Shown piece after piece: positions 1 through 6,691 of a stretch of 6,760 bases of DNA; positions within the stretch are counted from its first letter, which is position 1, and each line of letters starts with the position of its first letter. The notes beneath the pieces are model-generated. The model did not search any database and was not told the origin of the DNA. It saw only the letters and a program-made list of their open reading frames with translations. Where the stretch lies: NCBI GenBank assembly GCA_030150585.1, contig JASLFM010000484.1, positions 1-6,760 of the forward strand, read 5' to 3'. Source of the DNA: Acidovorax sp. Lineage in GTDB: Bacteria; Pseudomonadota; Gammaproteobacteria; Burkholderiales; Burkholderiaceae_C. Made by a program: the position numbers and the translations under genes.

Positions 1-1
1 G

Positions 2-3000
2 GTCCTGGACCAGCTGCGCACGGGCAAGGTGAAGGTGACTGAGGCACAGGCCGTGCAACTTCGCCAAGCCGTGGAGACGATGCTTGCAGCCGAGAAGGAG
101 AACAAGGAGCGCGAAGAGTTCGTCAAGATCGCCGAGGCTGAGTATCAGGCCCGCAAGAAGATCGCGCAGGCCGCCTGGCAAGAGGTGGCAACGCTCACCG
201 ACCAGAACAAGACAATGCGCGAAGAGATCGAGTTGATCGGTCTCAGCCAGCGCGAACAGGTCGCCATCCTGCAGTCCCGCAATCGGGCGCTCATCCTCAC
301 CAAAGAGGCCACGCTGGCCGAGATGGAGCGCAACGCCACCGTCAAGGGCTTCATGTCCGAGGAGATGCTGGCGCTTGCCGCGCAGATCGAGCAGCTCAAG
401 GAACGCAACGAACTCCTCGGCACCAAGGTAGACCGCGAAGAAGCCGCACGCGGCTGGTCCAACCTGTGGCAGAGCATCGACAACACCGCACACGACGTGT
501 GGGTGAACATCTGGGACGGCGGCTCCAACGTGTTCAAGAAGCTCGGCCAGGTTCTGAAGGCCTCGGTGCTCGATGTGCTGTACCAGCTCGTCGTGCGCAA
601 GTGGCTCATCCAGATCGGCGTCGGCATCTTCGGCTCCGGCTTCGGCGGCGCCGCACAGGCGGCGCTAGGTGGCGGTGGCAATGCACTCGGCCTGCTTGGC
701 AATGGCTCATCCCTGTTCAGCCTGGGCGGCATTGGCACCGAGTTCATGGCAGGTTTCAACGGTGCATCGCTTGCTGCGGGCCTCGCGGGCCCCACCACGG
801 CGGGCGCTGGCGGCATCATGGGCTTTGGCAACCTGCTGGGCTCCATCCCTGGTTGGGGCTGGGCGCTCGGCGGCCTGGCATTGCTGGGCTCTTCGCTGTT
901 CAAGGACAAGTCCGGCACTCCACACTGGGGTGCTGGCGCCATATACAGCGAAGCCGGCGGCCTGCAAGGTGGGCGCGACATCTACGACAACGCCCACTTC
1001 AGCATGGGCATCCAGCGCGAGTACGACGCCAAGGTGCAGTCGGGCGTTGATTCTGTGGCCAAGAGCGTGGTGGGTACGCTTGACGGTATCGCCAAGGCCT
1101 TCGGCCGCCAGGCGGGCTACGAGGTAGCCACAGCCTACGCCGACGATTCCAGCGAAGACCCGGGCTTCGGATCGTTCCGCATCAGCAAGGCGGGCCGTGA
1201 CCTGCTGAACTGGAACGACAACCGGGCCGACAAGTGGGCGCCCCGCAACTTCGCCGACGGTGAAGAAGGCTGGAAGATGTACCTGGCCGAGATCGCCAAG
1301 GACACGCGGACCGTGCTGCTCGACATGGACCTGCCGAGCTGGGCCAGCAAGATGCTGGAGGAGCTCGGCGACAGCGTCAGCATCGAGGACCTGGGCAAAG
1401 CCGTGCAGGAGATCGGCCGCATCCAGACCATCTTCGTGCAGCTGGGCGACAGCATCGACGGCTTTGCCGGCATGACCGATAAGGCATTCGAGGCCCTCAT
1501 GAAGGCCTCGGGCGGTATCGACACGCTGGCGGCCAACGCCAACACGTATTACGCCAACTACTACAGCGACGAAGAGCGCCGCGCCGTCGTTACCCGCCAG
1601 GTGGGCGCTGAGTTCGACAAGCTCGGCATGGCTGCGCCCAAGACCCGTGAAGAGTTCCGCAAGCTCGTGGAGCACTACATGGCCATGGGCGAAGAGGGCG
1701 CCAAGGTCGTTGCCGTGCTGTTGGCCGTGTCTGGCGCCTTTGCCAGCGTGACCGACTCGGCCGAGGACCTCGCTGCCGCGGAGAAGGAAAGGGCCCGCCA
1801 GAAGCAAGAGGAGGCACGCAAGCAGCTGGACGACGCCTATGCAGCGCTGCAGCGCGCCGCCGACGTGGAGCGCAAGGCACTGCAAACTGCCATCGCAGCC
1901 CAGCAGCAGATCGTCACAGCCTGGAGCGCCGTCGTAGACACCGCGCACGCCAGCGTGCGCGATCTGCGCGGCCAGGTGGCCAGCACGGCGGCCGCGCAGG
2001 CGGCGGTCGGCTGGGTGCAGATCGAGGAGGCTGTGCGCAAGGCGCGCTCGGGCCAGCTGCCCGACCTGGCTGGGCTCAAAGAGTCCATCACGGCCGCGCG
2101 CGGCGGGCTCAGCTCCGAGGCATACGCCACGCAGTTCGAGCGCGAGCGCGACACGCTGGTGCTGGCCGGCCTGCTGGAGGACCTCGAAGCCGCCGGCACC
2201 GACCAGCTCAGCACGGCCGAGCAGACGCTGCGTAACAACAAGCTGCAGCTCGACCGGCTGGACGAGATGCTCGACTACTGGAGGCAGCAGCTCGACATTG
2301 CGAACGGCACCTGGCAGGCCACGCTGTCCGTCACCGAGGCCATCAGGCAGATCGAGGACCTTCTCAGGGCCGCCAAAGCGGCCGATGGCAAGACTCCCGG
2401 CGGCGGCAGCTCTGGCGGCCCGGTCTTCGGCCCCGGCGGCACCTCGAACGCGGACGGCAAGTACAAGACCCCGGTCTACCTGGGCACGGCCGGCGTGGGC
2501 TACGAGGTGGTCACGGACTCCGACAAGATCGCGCGCCTGGACTCGGTTGCGGCCGGCTATCACAAGTTCGACGGCACCGGCGACGTGGAGGGCTTGAACG
2601 CCTACATCAAGGAAAACAAGCTCACCCCGGCAGAAATGTCGGCGCTCAGCGGCCTGTATTCGCAGGACTGGGAGAAGTGGTACGCCGCCAACGGTATCCC
2701 GCAATTCGCGGTCGGCACCAACTACGTGCCGTACGACATGCTGGCCCAGATCCACGAGGGCGAGCGAATCATTCCCGCGGCTGACAACCGCGCGTTGATG
2801 GATCTGCTCGCCCGCGACAAAGGCACGCCGTACCTGCCGCCTTCGCGCCTCTACGGGGCTTCTGACACTGCTCGCATGCGGGCTGGATCGGATGCATCGG
2901 ATGGAGACGCCGACTGGCGGCGCGTCGTGGGCTTGCTGGAGGCCATCGCTGCACGGGTTGAAGGTGTTGAGGTGAACACCAAGCCATTGCCCGACTACGT

Positions 3001-3103
3001 GGACCAGCGCGACAACGTGAGCGAAGGCGGCAACGCTGACCGTGTGGAAGTGATGAACGTGCAGGAGCTGGCGAAAGCCCTTGCAAAGGAGCTGAAACCT
3101 TGA
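2..3103 (+). CDS. Phage tail tape measure protein, 5'-truncated by window edge
   Basis: The tape measure protein sets tail length by spanning the tail tube during assembly, and is ejected towards the host envelope before the DNA. The frame is open from base 2. The first possible start, GTG at 29, lacks a convincing Shine-Dalgarno sequence, so the gene almost certainly begins upstream. Residues are numbered from that GTG. Residues 1-145 are charged and helical, with coiled-coil character. Residues 150-195 (DNTAHDVW...DVLYQLVVRKW) resemble the conserved C-terminal part of lambda-type tape measures. Residues 195-290 are a Gly/Ala-rich hydrophobic stretch. Residues 507-575 carry a YYSDEERR block recurrent in this class. 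Residues 575-785 are helical again, followed by a Gly/Ser/Pro linker (787-810). Residues 896-916 contain GTNYVP and IHEGERIIP, a recurrent C-terminal signature of phage tape measures. With over 1,030 residues visible, the family assignment is secure; it rests on recalled family features, not a search. Confidence 0.93.
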   Translation, partial: VLDQLRTGKVKVTEAQAVQLRQAVETMLAAEKENKEREEFVKIAEAEYQARKKIAQAAWQEVATLTDQNKTMREEIELIGLSQREQVAILQSRNRALILTKEATLAEMERNATVKGFMSEEMLALAAQIEQLKERNELLGTKVDREEAARGWSNLWQSIDNTAHDVWVNIWDGGSNVFKKLGQVLKASVLDVLYQLVVRKWLIQIGVGIFGSGFGGAAQAALGGGGNALGLLGNGSSLFSLGGIGTEFMAGFNGASLAAGLAGPTTAGAGGIMGFGNLLGSIPGWGWALGGLALLGSSLFKDKSGTPHWGAGAIYSEAGGLQGGRDIYDNAHFSMGIQREYDAKVQSGVDSVAKSVVGTLDGIAKAFGRQAGYEVATAYADDSSEDPGFGSFRISKAGRDLLNWNDNRADKWAPRNFADGEEGWKMYLAEIAKDTRTVLLDMDLPSWASKMLEELGDSVSIEDLGKAVQEIGRIQTIFVQLGDSIDGFAGMTDKAFEALMKASGGIDTLAANANTYYANYYSDEERRAVVTRQVGAEFDKLGMAAPKTREEFRKLVEHYMAMGEEGAKVVAVLLAVSGAFASVTDSAEDLAAAEKERARQKQEEARKQLDDAYAALQRAADVERKALQTAIAAQQQIVTAWSAVVDTAHASVRDLRGQVASTAAAQAAVGWVQIEEAVRKARSGQLPDLAGLKESITAARGGLSSEAYATQFERERDTLVLAGLLEDLEAAGTDQLSTAEQTLRNNKLQLDRLDEMLDYWRQQLDIANGTWQATLSVTEAIRQIEDLLRAAKAADGKTPGGGSSGGPVFGPGGTSNADGKYKTPVYLGTAGVGYEVVTDSDKIARLDSVAAGYHKFDGTGDVEGLNAYIKENKLTPAEMSALSGLYSQDWEKWYAANGIPQFAVGTNYVPYDMLAQIHEGERIIPAADNRALMDLLARDKGTPYLPPSRLYGASDTARMRAGSDASDGDADWRRVVGLLEAIAARVEGVEVNTKPLPDYVDQRDNVSEGGNADRVEVMNVQELAKALAKELKP
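3085..3091 (+). promoter_or_regulatory. Ribosome binding site (AAAGGAG) that fixes a TTG start
   Basis: AAAGGAG lies inside the end of the tape measure gene and is separated by 8 nt from the TTG at 3100. The next in-frame ATG, at 3136, is too far from it. This strong site is the main sequence evidence for the TTG start of the 317-aa protein. It also suggests translational coupling with the gene upstream. Confidence 0.8.
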
Positions 3104-4053
3104 ACATCTTGCTACCCATCACCATCACCGAGGCCATGATCGGCGCGGGGACCAACATCCCCGCTATCGATGCCAGTGTGGGCGAGGTCGCGTGGACAGC
3201 CGGCAACTACGTGAAGGGCGACCGACGCGTGGATGCCGGCTGGACCCACGAATGCACCAAGGACGTGACGGCACCCCCGCAAAACACGTGGGCGCCCAGC
3301 GACTCCCGTGCCATCGCGGGCGGCTACTGGCTCAAGGACGAGAACGCGCCCACCAACCGCCTGGCGCCTTTCGACGAGTACCTGTTCACGAAGGCCAGGC
3401 GTGCGGGCGGCATGAAGTACGTGCTGCACCCGCCGTTTTTCAACGGCTTCGCCATGTACGAGGCCGAGGCGGACAGCATTGTGGTCACCCTGCGCGACCA
3501 GGCCGGCGGCACGGTCCTCAGGACCCGCAACGCCGACATGTGGGAGCAGGCCTTCGGCGAGTGGGAATACCTCTTCGGCAACCTGCAGCGCACCAACAAG
3601 CTCACGCAAGCCGGGTGGCCCGTCCGCCCGGCCGCTGAGTTGGAGGTGGAGCTAAAGCGCAACGACCCCGCAGCCCTGGCCGAGCTGGGCTACCTGTGCG
3701 TAGGCCAGTGGCAGGTCATGCTCGCGCCCAAGACCAAGCGCAATGGCACCGAGTACGGCGCCGAGGTCACGCCAAAGAGCTACAGCTACTTCAAGCGCAG
3801 CGACGACGGCACCTACAAGCGCCGCCAGGGCCGCGTGGCCAAGGTCATCACCGCATCGGTGGTGGTCGACGCCAGCGAGGCCCCGCGCATCGAGCGCTTG
3901 CTCGAAAAAATCATCGACACGCCCGTGGCCATTGAGGCCAGCGACCTGCCCCAGTACGGGCACATCAGCACCGTGGGTTTCGTCACGGGCACCGTGCGAG
4001 CGGAAGGCCCCACCGAAGCCCGCGTAACTCTCAAAGTGGACGGCAACATATGA
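3100..4053 (+). CDS. Phage tail protein, probable distal-tail/baseplate component with PTNR..FD block
   Basis: This is a 317-aa protein encoded directly after the tape measure gene, where distal-tail or baseplate proteins usually lie. The N-terminal LLPITITEAMI, the W32...Y37-x-KGD stretch (which looks like the start of a small carbohydrate-binding-like module) and the PTNR (84-87) ...FD (91-92) block match a recurrent phage tail protein type that I recall as 'GPTNR..MFD'. Residues 105-135 look beta-rich (KYVLHPPFF, ADSIVVTLRD). Residues 176-230 and 245-310 also look largely beta, ending in VTLKVDG. There is no signal peptide or membrane segment. The start is TTG at 3100, overlapping the tape measure stop as TTGA. 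It is chosen for the strong AAAGGAG and because it keeps the conserved N-terminus, which the ATG at 3136 would remove. A role in the tail tip is inferred from position and motif. The protein could instead be a minor tail or fibre-attachment protein. Confidence 0.75.
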   Translation: MNILLPITITEAMIGAGTNIPAIDASVGEVAWTAGNYVKGDRRVDAGWTHECTKDVTAPPQNTWAPSDSRAIAGGYWLKDENAPTNRLAPFDEYLFTKARRAGGMKYVLHPPFFNGFAMYEAEADSIVVTLRDQAGGTVLRTRNADMWEQAFGEWEYLFGNLQRTNKLTQAGWPVRPAAELEVELKRNDPAALAELGYLCVGQWQVMLAPKTKRNGTEYGAEVTPKSYSYFKRSDDGTYKRRQGRVAKVITASVVVDASEAPRIERLLEKIIDTPVAIEASDLPQYGHISTVGFVTGTVRAEGPTEARVTLKVDGNI

Positions 4054-4706
4054 CCAACCCAGTAGTCCCTCCGGACGCGCCTGTCGTTCCGGTGTACCCA
4101 CCCCTTGGTTCACTGACGTTCAACCAAGACGCGTACACGTATGGGAACGCCATGCCCGCCGTGTCCGTCCGCTTCGGCGAGATGGGCCAGGCGGCCTACA
4201 TCAACTCGCTCAGCTCCAAAGAGAGCGCCTTGGCCGCCCAGCAATCCGCGCTGGACGCAGCCAACGCCGCAGCGCCCGCGCTGGCGGCGGCCAACTTCAA
4301 GGGCTTATGGCCCACGCTCGCAGGTCCGCTCAACAAGCCCGCGTGCGTCAAGCACAACGGCCGCTTCTGGCTGCTGCTCAACAACCTTGCGGACGTGACG
4401 TTGAGCCAGCCCGGCGTATCAGCTGACTGGACTTCGATGGACTCGGGGCGCATCACGCAGACCATCACCGCGAACACTACGGCTGTCGCTGGCGTGTACT
4501 ACATCGCCACCACGGCGGGCATCACGCTCACCATCCCTGCAGGGTTCCTCAAGGGCGACACCGTGGGCGGGCGCAACGCATCGGGCTCCGCCTGTTGGAT
4601 CAACTGGACCACGAACACTGTGGCCGGTGAAGTGCCAGAAGCGCCCATGCGGTGGCCTACGCGCGGGAAGTTCGAAACGACGCACAGCGGGAGCACATTC
4701 GCATGA
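4050..4706 (+). CDS. Phage tail fibre / fibre adaptor-like protein
   Basis: This is a 218-aa protein overlapping the preceding stop codon as ATGA, preceded only by a weak GTGGA, so translation is probably coupled. The proline-rich start (PPDAPVVPVYPP, residues 7-18) is followed by a short conserved-looking tail-attachment segment (21-55). An Ala/Ser-rich helical or trimeric-stalk segment covers about 56-82. A compact module follows, with FKGLW (83-87), KHNGRFWLLLNNLADV (101-116) and PGVSADW (121-127). This module recurs in many phage tail fibres and is read here as the junction between stalk and tip. Residues 140-218 look beta-rich (GVYYIATTAGITLTIPAGF). The protein is short for a complete fibre and lacks an intramolecular chaperone domain. 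It therefore probably acts as the proximal piece, or with the glycine-rich protein encoded next. The fibre assignment rests on recalled motifs and gene order; the exact site in the tail is not determined. Confidence 0.72.
   Translation: MTNPVVPPDAPVVPVYPPLGSLTFNQDAYTYGNAMPAVSVRFGEMGQAAYINSLSSKESALAAQQSALDAANAAAPALAAANFKGLWPTLAGPLNKPACVKHNGRFWLLLNNLADVTLSQPGVSADWTSMDSGRITQTITANTTAVAGVYYIATTAGITLTIPAGFLKGDTVGGRNASGSACWINWTTNTVAGEVPEAPMRWPTRGKFETTHSGSTFA
4689..4693 (+). promoter_or_regulatory. Ribosome binding site (GGGAG) supporting the ATG at 4703
   Basis: GGGAG is separated by 9 nt from the ATG at 4703, which overlaps the previous stop codon as ATGA. An in-frame ATG 51 nt upstream, at 4652, would add 17 residues read through the previous gene. 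It has a poorer context, so 4703 is preferred. Confidence 0.6.
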
Positions 4707-5548
4707 CGATCAATTTTTCTCAGGCATTCGGCGGCGCTGGTGCGGGCGGCAGTGGCAGCTACGTCTTGTCCTTCGCGCAGTCAGGTACGTACACGATCCC
4801 ACTTGCCTGCGCAGTGGACATTGCCATCATCGGCGCTGGCGGCAGCGGGGCAGCCAACACCATGGCTGTCGGTGGCAACAGCGGTCCCTGTGGCATCAAG
4901 CGCATCCAGTGTGAGGCCAATGATGTGATCGACGTCATCGTTGGTTCTGGCGGTGCCAGCGTCTCGGGTGGCGCCAACGGGCTCGCAGGCGGAACGACGA
5001 CAGTCAAACTCAATGGCGTCGTGATATTGACGGCGACGGGTGGCGAGGGCGGCCTTGGCGCGGCGAGCGGGCCCGTGAACCCTGCGGCTGTCGTCTCAAC
5101 CATTACGGGTGCTGATGTGTGGTTCCCGGGCCTGCAGGCCGGATCGGCTACGGGCACGCAGGCCCGCACGGGTGGCGCAGCGGTGAATCTGGCGGGAACT
5201 GGCTTGGGCCGATCGTCGGCAATCACCAACGGGGCGCAATCCTGTGCGGGCGGCAGCGTAGGGGCGGCGGTCGCCGCGGATTCTGCAACTCCCTCGACAC
5301 CTCCGCCTACTGTGGCCTTCTTTGCCTACGGGCTGTATCCGCGATCCGATGTCGGCTTGGGCGGGGCGGGGGCAACAGGCACGGCCGGCGGCGCTGGCGG
5401 ATTTGGCGGTGGAGGCGGTGCCGGGGGTAGCTCCAGCGTCGGCGGGGCAGGCGGGCAGGGCGCTGGAGGCGGCGCTTGCGGCGCAAGTGTTGCGAGCGGC
5501 AAGGGCGGCAACGGCTGCGTGAATCTAACCATCACCAAGGCAGGCTGA
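4703..5548 (+). CDS. Glycine-rich phage tail fibre tip / putative receptor-binding protein
   Basis: The protein has 281 aa, of which 74 (26%) are glycine. After a short N-terminus (MTINFSQAFGG) comes a beta segment, SGTYTIP (27-33), followed by VDIAIIGAGGSGAA (38-51). This matches the start of the glycine-rich domain seen in many phage fibre and adhesin proteins, where strands lead into a GxGGxGG lattice. Glycine clusters recur at 81-97, 112-120 and most densely at 216-262 (GGAGGFGGGGGAGG). The C-terminus, GCVNLTITKAG, is a closing beta strand. Between the clusters lies a less biased region (about 125-215) containing aromatic residues (W140, F141, F206, F207, Y209, Y212) that could form the recognition surface. 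Stacked polyglycine helices are known in the gp38-type adhesins of T-even-like phages; a comparable fold here is an inference. There is no signal peptide or transmembrane segment. The start at ATG 4703 is chosen for its RBS and ATGA overlap. Function as the host-recognition tip is likely but not proven. Confidence 0.72.
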   Translation: MTINFSQAFGGAGAGGSGSYVLSFAQSGTYTIPLACAVDIAIIGAGGSGAANTMAVGGNSGPCGIKRIQCEANDVIDVIVGSGGASVSGGANGLAGGTTTVKLNGVVILTATGGEGGLGAASGPVNPAAVVSTITGADVWFPGLQAGSATGTQARTGGAAVNLAGTGLGRSSAITNGAQSCAGGSVGAAVAADSATPSTPPPTVAFFAYGLYPRSDVGLGGAGATGTAGGAGGFGGGGGAGGSSSVGGAGGQGAGGGACGASVASGKGGNGCVNLTITKAG

Positions 5549-5549
5549 T

Positions 5550-5924
5550 ATGCGCATCGAAATCTTGGATGTTGACGGCGCAACCGTCATTGACACCATC
5601 GAGGCCGACGAGGCCATCGCCGAAAAACACTTTCCAGGCGCCTGGCGCGTGGCTGCGCAGCAGGACGAGCCTGCGCCCATGCCACTGCTGCGCCATATCA
5701 CCGTGGGCGCCTTCTTCGACCGCTTTGGCCCGCTCAAGTGGGCCATCCTGGCTGACCCTGACCACAACGTGCAGGCGGTGGTCAAGGACTGCAGCGTGCG
5801 CACCTTCATCGACCTGGACAACCCCGACCTGCCCGCAGGCCTTGCCATCCTGCAGGCAGCGGGCCACGCCATCGACGCCCAGGCCGTGATCGACGCGCCC
5901 GTACTCGACACCGAGCGGCCATAG
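5550..5924 (+). CDS. Small tail-fibre-associated phage protein of unknown function
   Basis: This is a 124-aa protein beginning one base after the stop of the glycine-rich gene, with AAGG 9 nt before the ATG. The first 35 residues (MRIEILDVDGATVIDTIEAD, then FPGAW) resemble the N-terminus of small proteins commonly encoded just after phage fibre genes. After a short linker (37-46), the second half runs HITVGAFFDRFG (49-60), RTFIDLDNPDLPAG (84-97) and a C-terminal VIDAPVLDTERP. It is acidic and soluble, with no signal peptide or membrane segment. Its place as last gene of the tail operon, directly before a terminator, suggests it helps assembly or is a small structural part of the fibre. No enzymatic motif is visible and I cannot name a function. 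Confidence 0.65.
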   Translation: MRIEILDVDGATVIDTIEADEAIAEKHFPGAWRVAAQQDEPAPMPLLRHITVGAFFDRFGPLKWAILADPDHNVQAVVKDCSVRTFIDLDNPDLPAGLAILQAAGHAIDAQAVIDAPVLDTERP

Positions 5925-5945
5925 CGCTGCGCCGCAACTCCCCAC

Positions 5946-5970
5946 AAGCCGCCCCTGGGCGGCTTTTTTT
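5946..5970 (+). terminator. Rho-independent terminator at the end of the tail operon
   Basis: A perfect stem pairs GCCGCC (5948-5953) with GGCGGC (5958-5963) around a CCTG loop. It can be extended by two A-T pairs (5946-5947 with 5964-5965), and seven T residues follow at 5964-5970. It lies 21 nt after the last tail-gene stop codon. Read on the opposite strand, the T-run is replaced by TTGTGGGG, so it works mainly in the + direction. Confidence 0.88.
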
Positions 5971-5976
5971 CGCCCG

Positions 5977-5981
5977 AAAGG
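5977..5981 (+). promoter_or_regulatory. Ribosome binding site (AAAGG) after the terminator
   Basis: AAAGG lies 5 nt before the ATG at 5987 and just after the terminator T-run. Between the T-run and the start codon there are only 16 nt, too few for a full promoter with its own leader. Confidence 0.55.
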
Positions 5982-5986
5982 CACCC

Positions 5987-6691
5987 ATGGACTACCTCAA
6001 ACACCTCGCGGCCGCAGGCGTGCCGGCCACGCTGTACGGGACTGCGGCCGCCGCGCTCGACCAGGCGCGCGAGCGCATCAAAGGCCTCACCCTGGCCAAG
6101 TGGCGCGTGCGCCTGTTCCGGGCGGGCGAGATCTCGCGCCTGCTGCCCTGGTCCGCCGAGCGGCTCATCGACGTACGCCCCGACCTGGCCGCGTGGGACA
6201 TCGCCCCCATGGTCAACATCACCGCGCACGGCGACAACGCGCCCTGGCAGGAGACACCGCAGGGCGGCCGCCCCGTGCCCGGCCGCTGGCTCAACCCCGA
6301 CCCCACCAGCGACGAGTACCGCCAGGCCGTGGCCGCGAACTACTGGTGCCCCGGCGAGCACCCGCGCAGCGCCAAGTCCCGCAAGGCCTGGTACCGACGC
6401 AACGCGGGCGAATACGCTGCCTGGGCGCGCGGCATGCCCATCGATCTGTCGGCTGGCGTGCAGGTATGGCGCGGCAACGGCGTCACGGTGCGCCGCTGCG
6501 GCGATGCGTGGCAGATCGTTGCCGCGTGGAAGCTGCTGGGCCTGGTGCCCATGGTCACGCGCATCGGCTACGAGCTGGACAACGTGTGGGTGGAGCGCAC
6601 GGGCGAACAGGCGTGGTATCCACTCCCAGGCTTCGAGCTGCGTGCAACGGTCACGTGGAGCGTGCTGCCGGGGAGGGCGCCCAATGCCTGA
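5987..6691 (+). CDS. Tryptophan-rich phage protein of unknown function, lysis-side region
   Basis: This is a 234-aa protein with 14 tryptophans (6%), and it is rich in Arg. The N-terminal 35 residues are Ala-rich and helical (LAAAGVPATLYGTAAAALDQ). A basic segment WRVRLFRAGE (39-48) follows. The middle carries PQGGRPVPGRWLNPDP (91-106), NYWCPGEHP (118-126) and SRKAWYRRNAGEYAAWARG (131-149). The last third (155-228) looks beta-rich with spaced Trp and ends in ELRATVTWSVLPGR. No signal peptide or clear transmembrane helix is visible. The arrangement (proline/Trp-rich core, W-x-RRN-like block, C-terminal G-Y-E-L-D strand) is loosely reminiscent of unnamed phage DUF7338-type proteins encoded near lysis genes; this is a tentative recollection, not a match I could test. 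It is preceded by AAAGG and overlaps the next gene by 8 nt, so the two are probably co-translated. No catalytic motif is recognised. Confidence 0.7.
   Translation: MDYLKHLAAAGVPATLYGTAAAALDQARERIKGLTLAKWRVRLFRAGEISRLLPWSAERLIDVRPDLAAWDIAPMVNITAHGDNAPWQETPQGGRPVPGRWLNPDPTSDEYRQAVAANYWCPGEHPRSAKSRKAWYRRNAGEYAAWARGMPIDLSAGVQVWRGNGVTVRRCGDAWQIVAAWKLLGLVPMVTRIGYELDNVWVERTGEQAWYPLPGFELRATVTWSVLPGRAPNA
6671..6676 (+). promoter_or_regulatory. Ribosome binding site (GGGAGG) supporting the start at 6684
   Basis: GGGAGG, inside the end of the Trp-rich gene, is 7 nt before the ATG at 6684. It is one of the strongest Shine-Dalgarno sequences in the window and supports a real gene starting before the edge. 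Confidence 0.7.

Noticed and set aside
29..31. GTG as the true start of the tape measure gene
   Set aside because: The frame is open to base 2, there is no convincing RBS upstream of the GTG, and the N-terminus looks like the middle of a helical region, so the gene most likely starts before the window.
145..981. A 278-codon - strand frame rich in Pro, Ser and Arg
   Set aside because: The composition is that of an antisense translation of Gly/Ala/Glu-rich coding sequence; no start context or domain was seen.
707..2755. A 682-codon open frame on the - strand opposite the tape measure gene
   Set aside because: It is a shadow of GC-rich codon use in the + gene. Its translation is low-complexity and rich in Val, Gly, Leu and His, with no recognisable domain, while the + strand encodes a clear tape measure protein over the same bases.
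4652..4702. An earlier in-frame ATG for the glycine-rich protein adding 17 residues
   Set aside because: The extension would overlap the previous gene by 55 nt and reads as out-of-frame sequence. The ATG at 4703 has GGGAG at good spacing and the ATGA overlap used elsewhere in the operon.
4600..4706. A possible diversity-generating retroelement variable repeat at the end of the 218-aa fibre gene
   Set aside because: There is no C-type-lectin-like signature, no second copy of the sequence and no reverse transcriptase gene in the window.
5350..5520. GGC/GGT-rich repeats that might be a DNA tandem repeat
   Set aside because: The repeats are irregular in length and order and are explained by glycine codons in the reading frame; there is no fixed unit.
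5590..5620. TTGACA, a perfect -35 hexamer, inside the 124-aa gene
   Set aside because: No -10-like hexamer lies 16-18 nt downstream; the region there is GC-rich (GCCATCG). It is probably chance within coding sequence.
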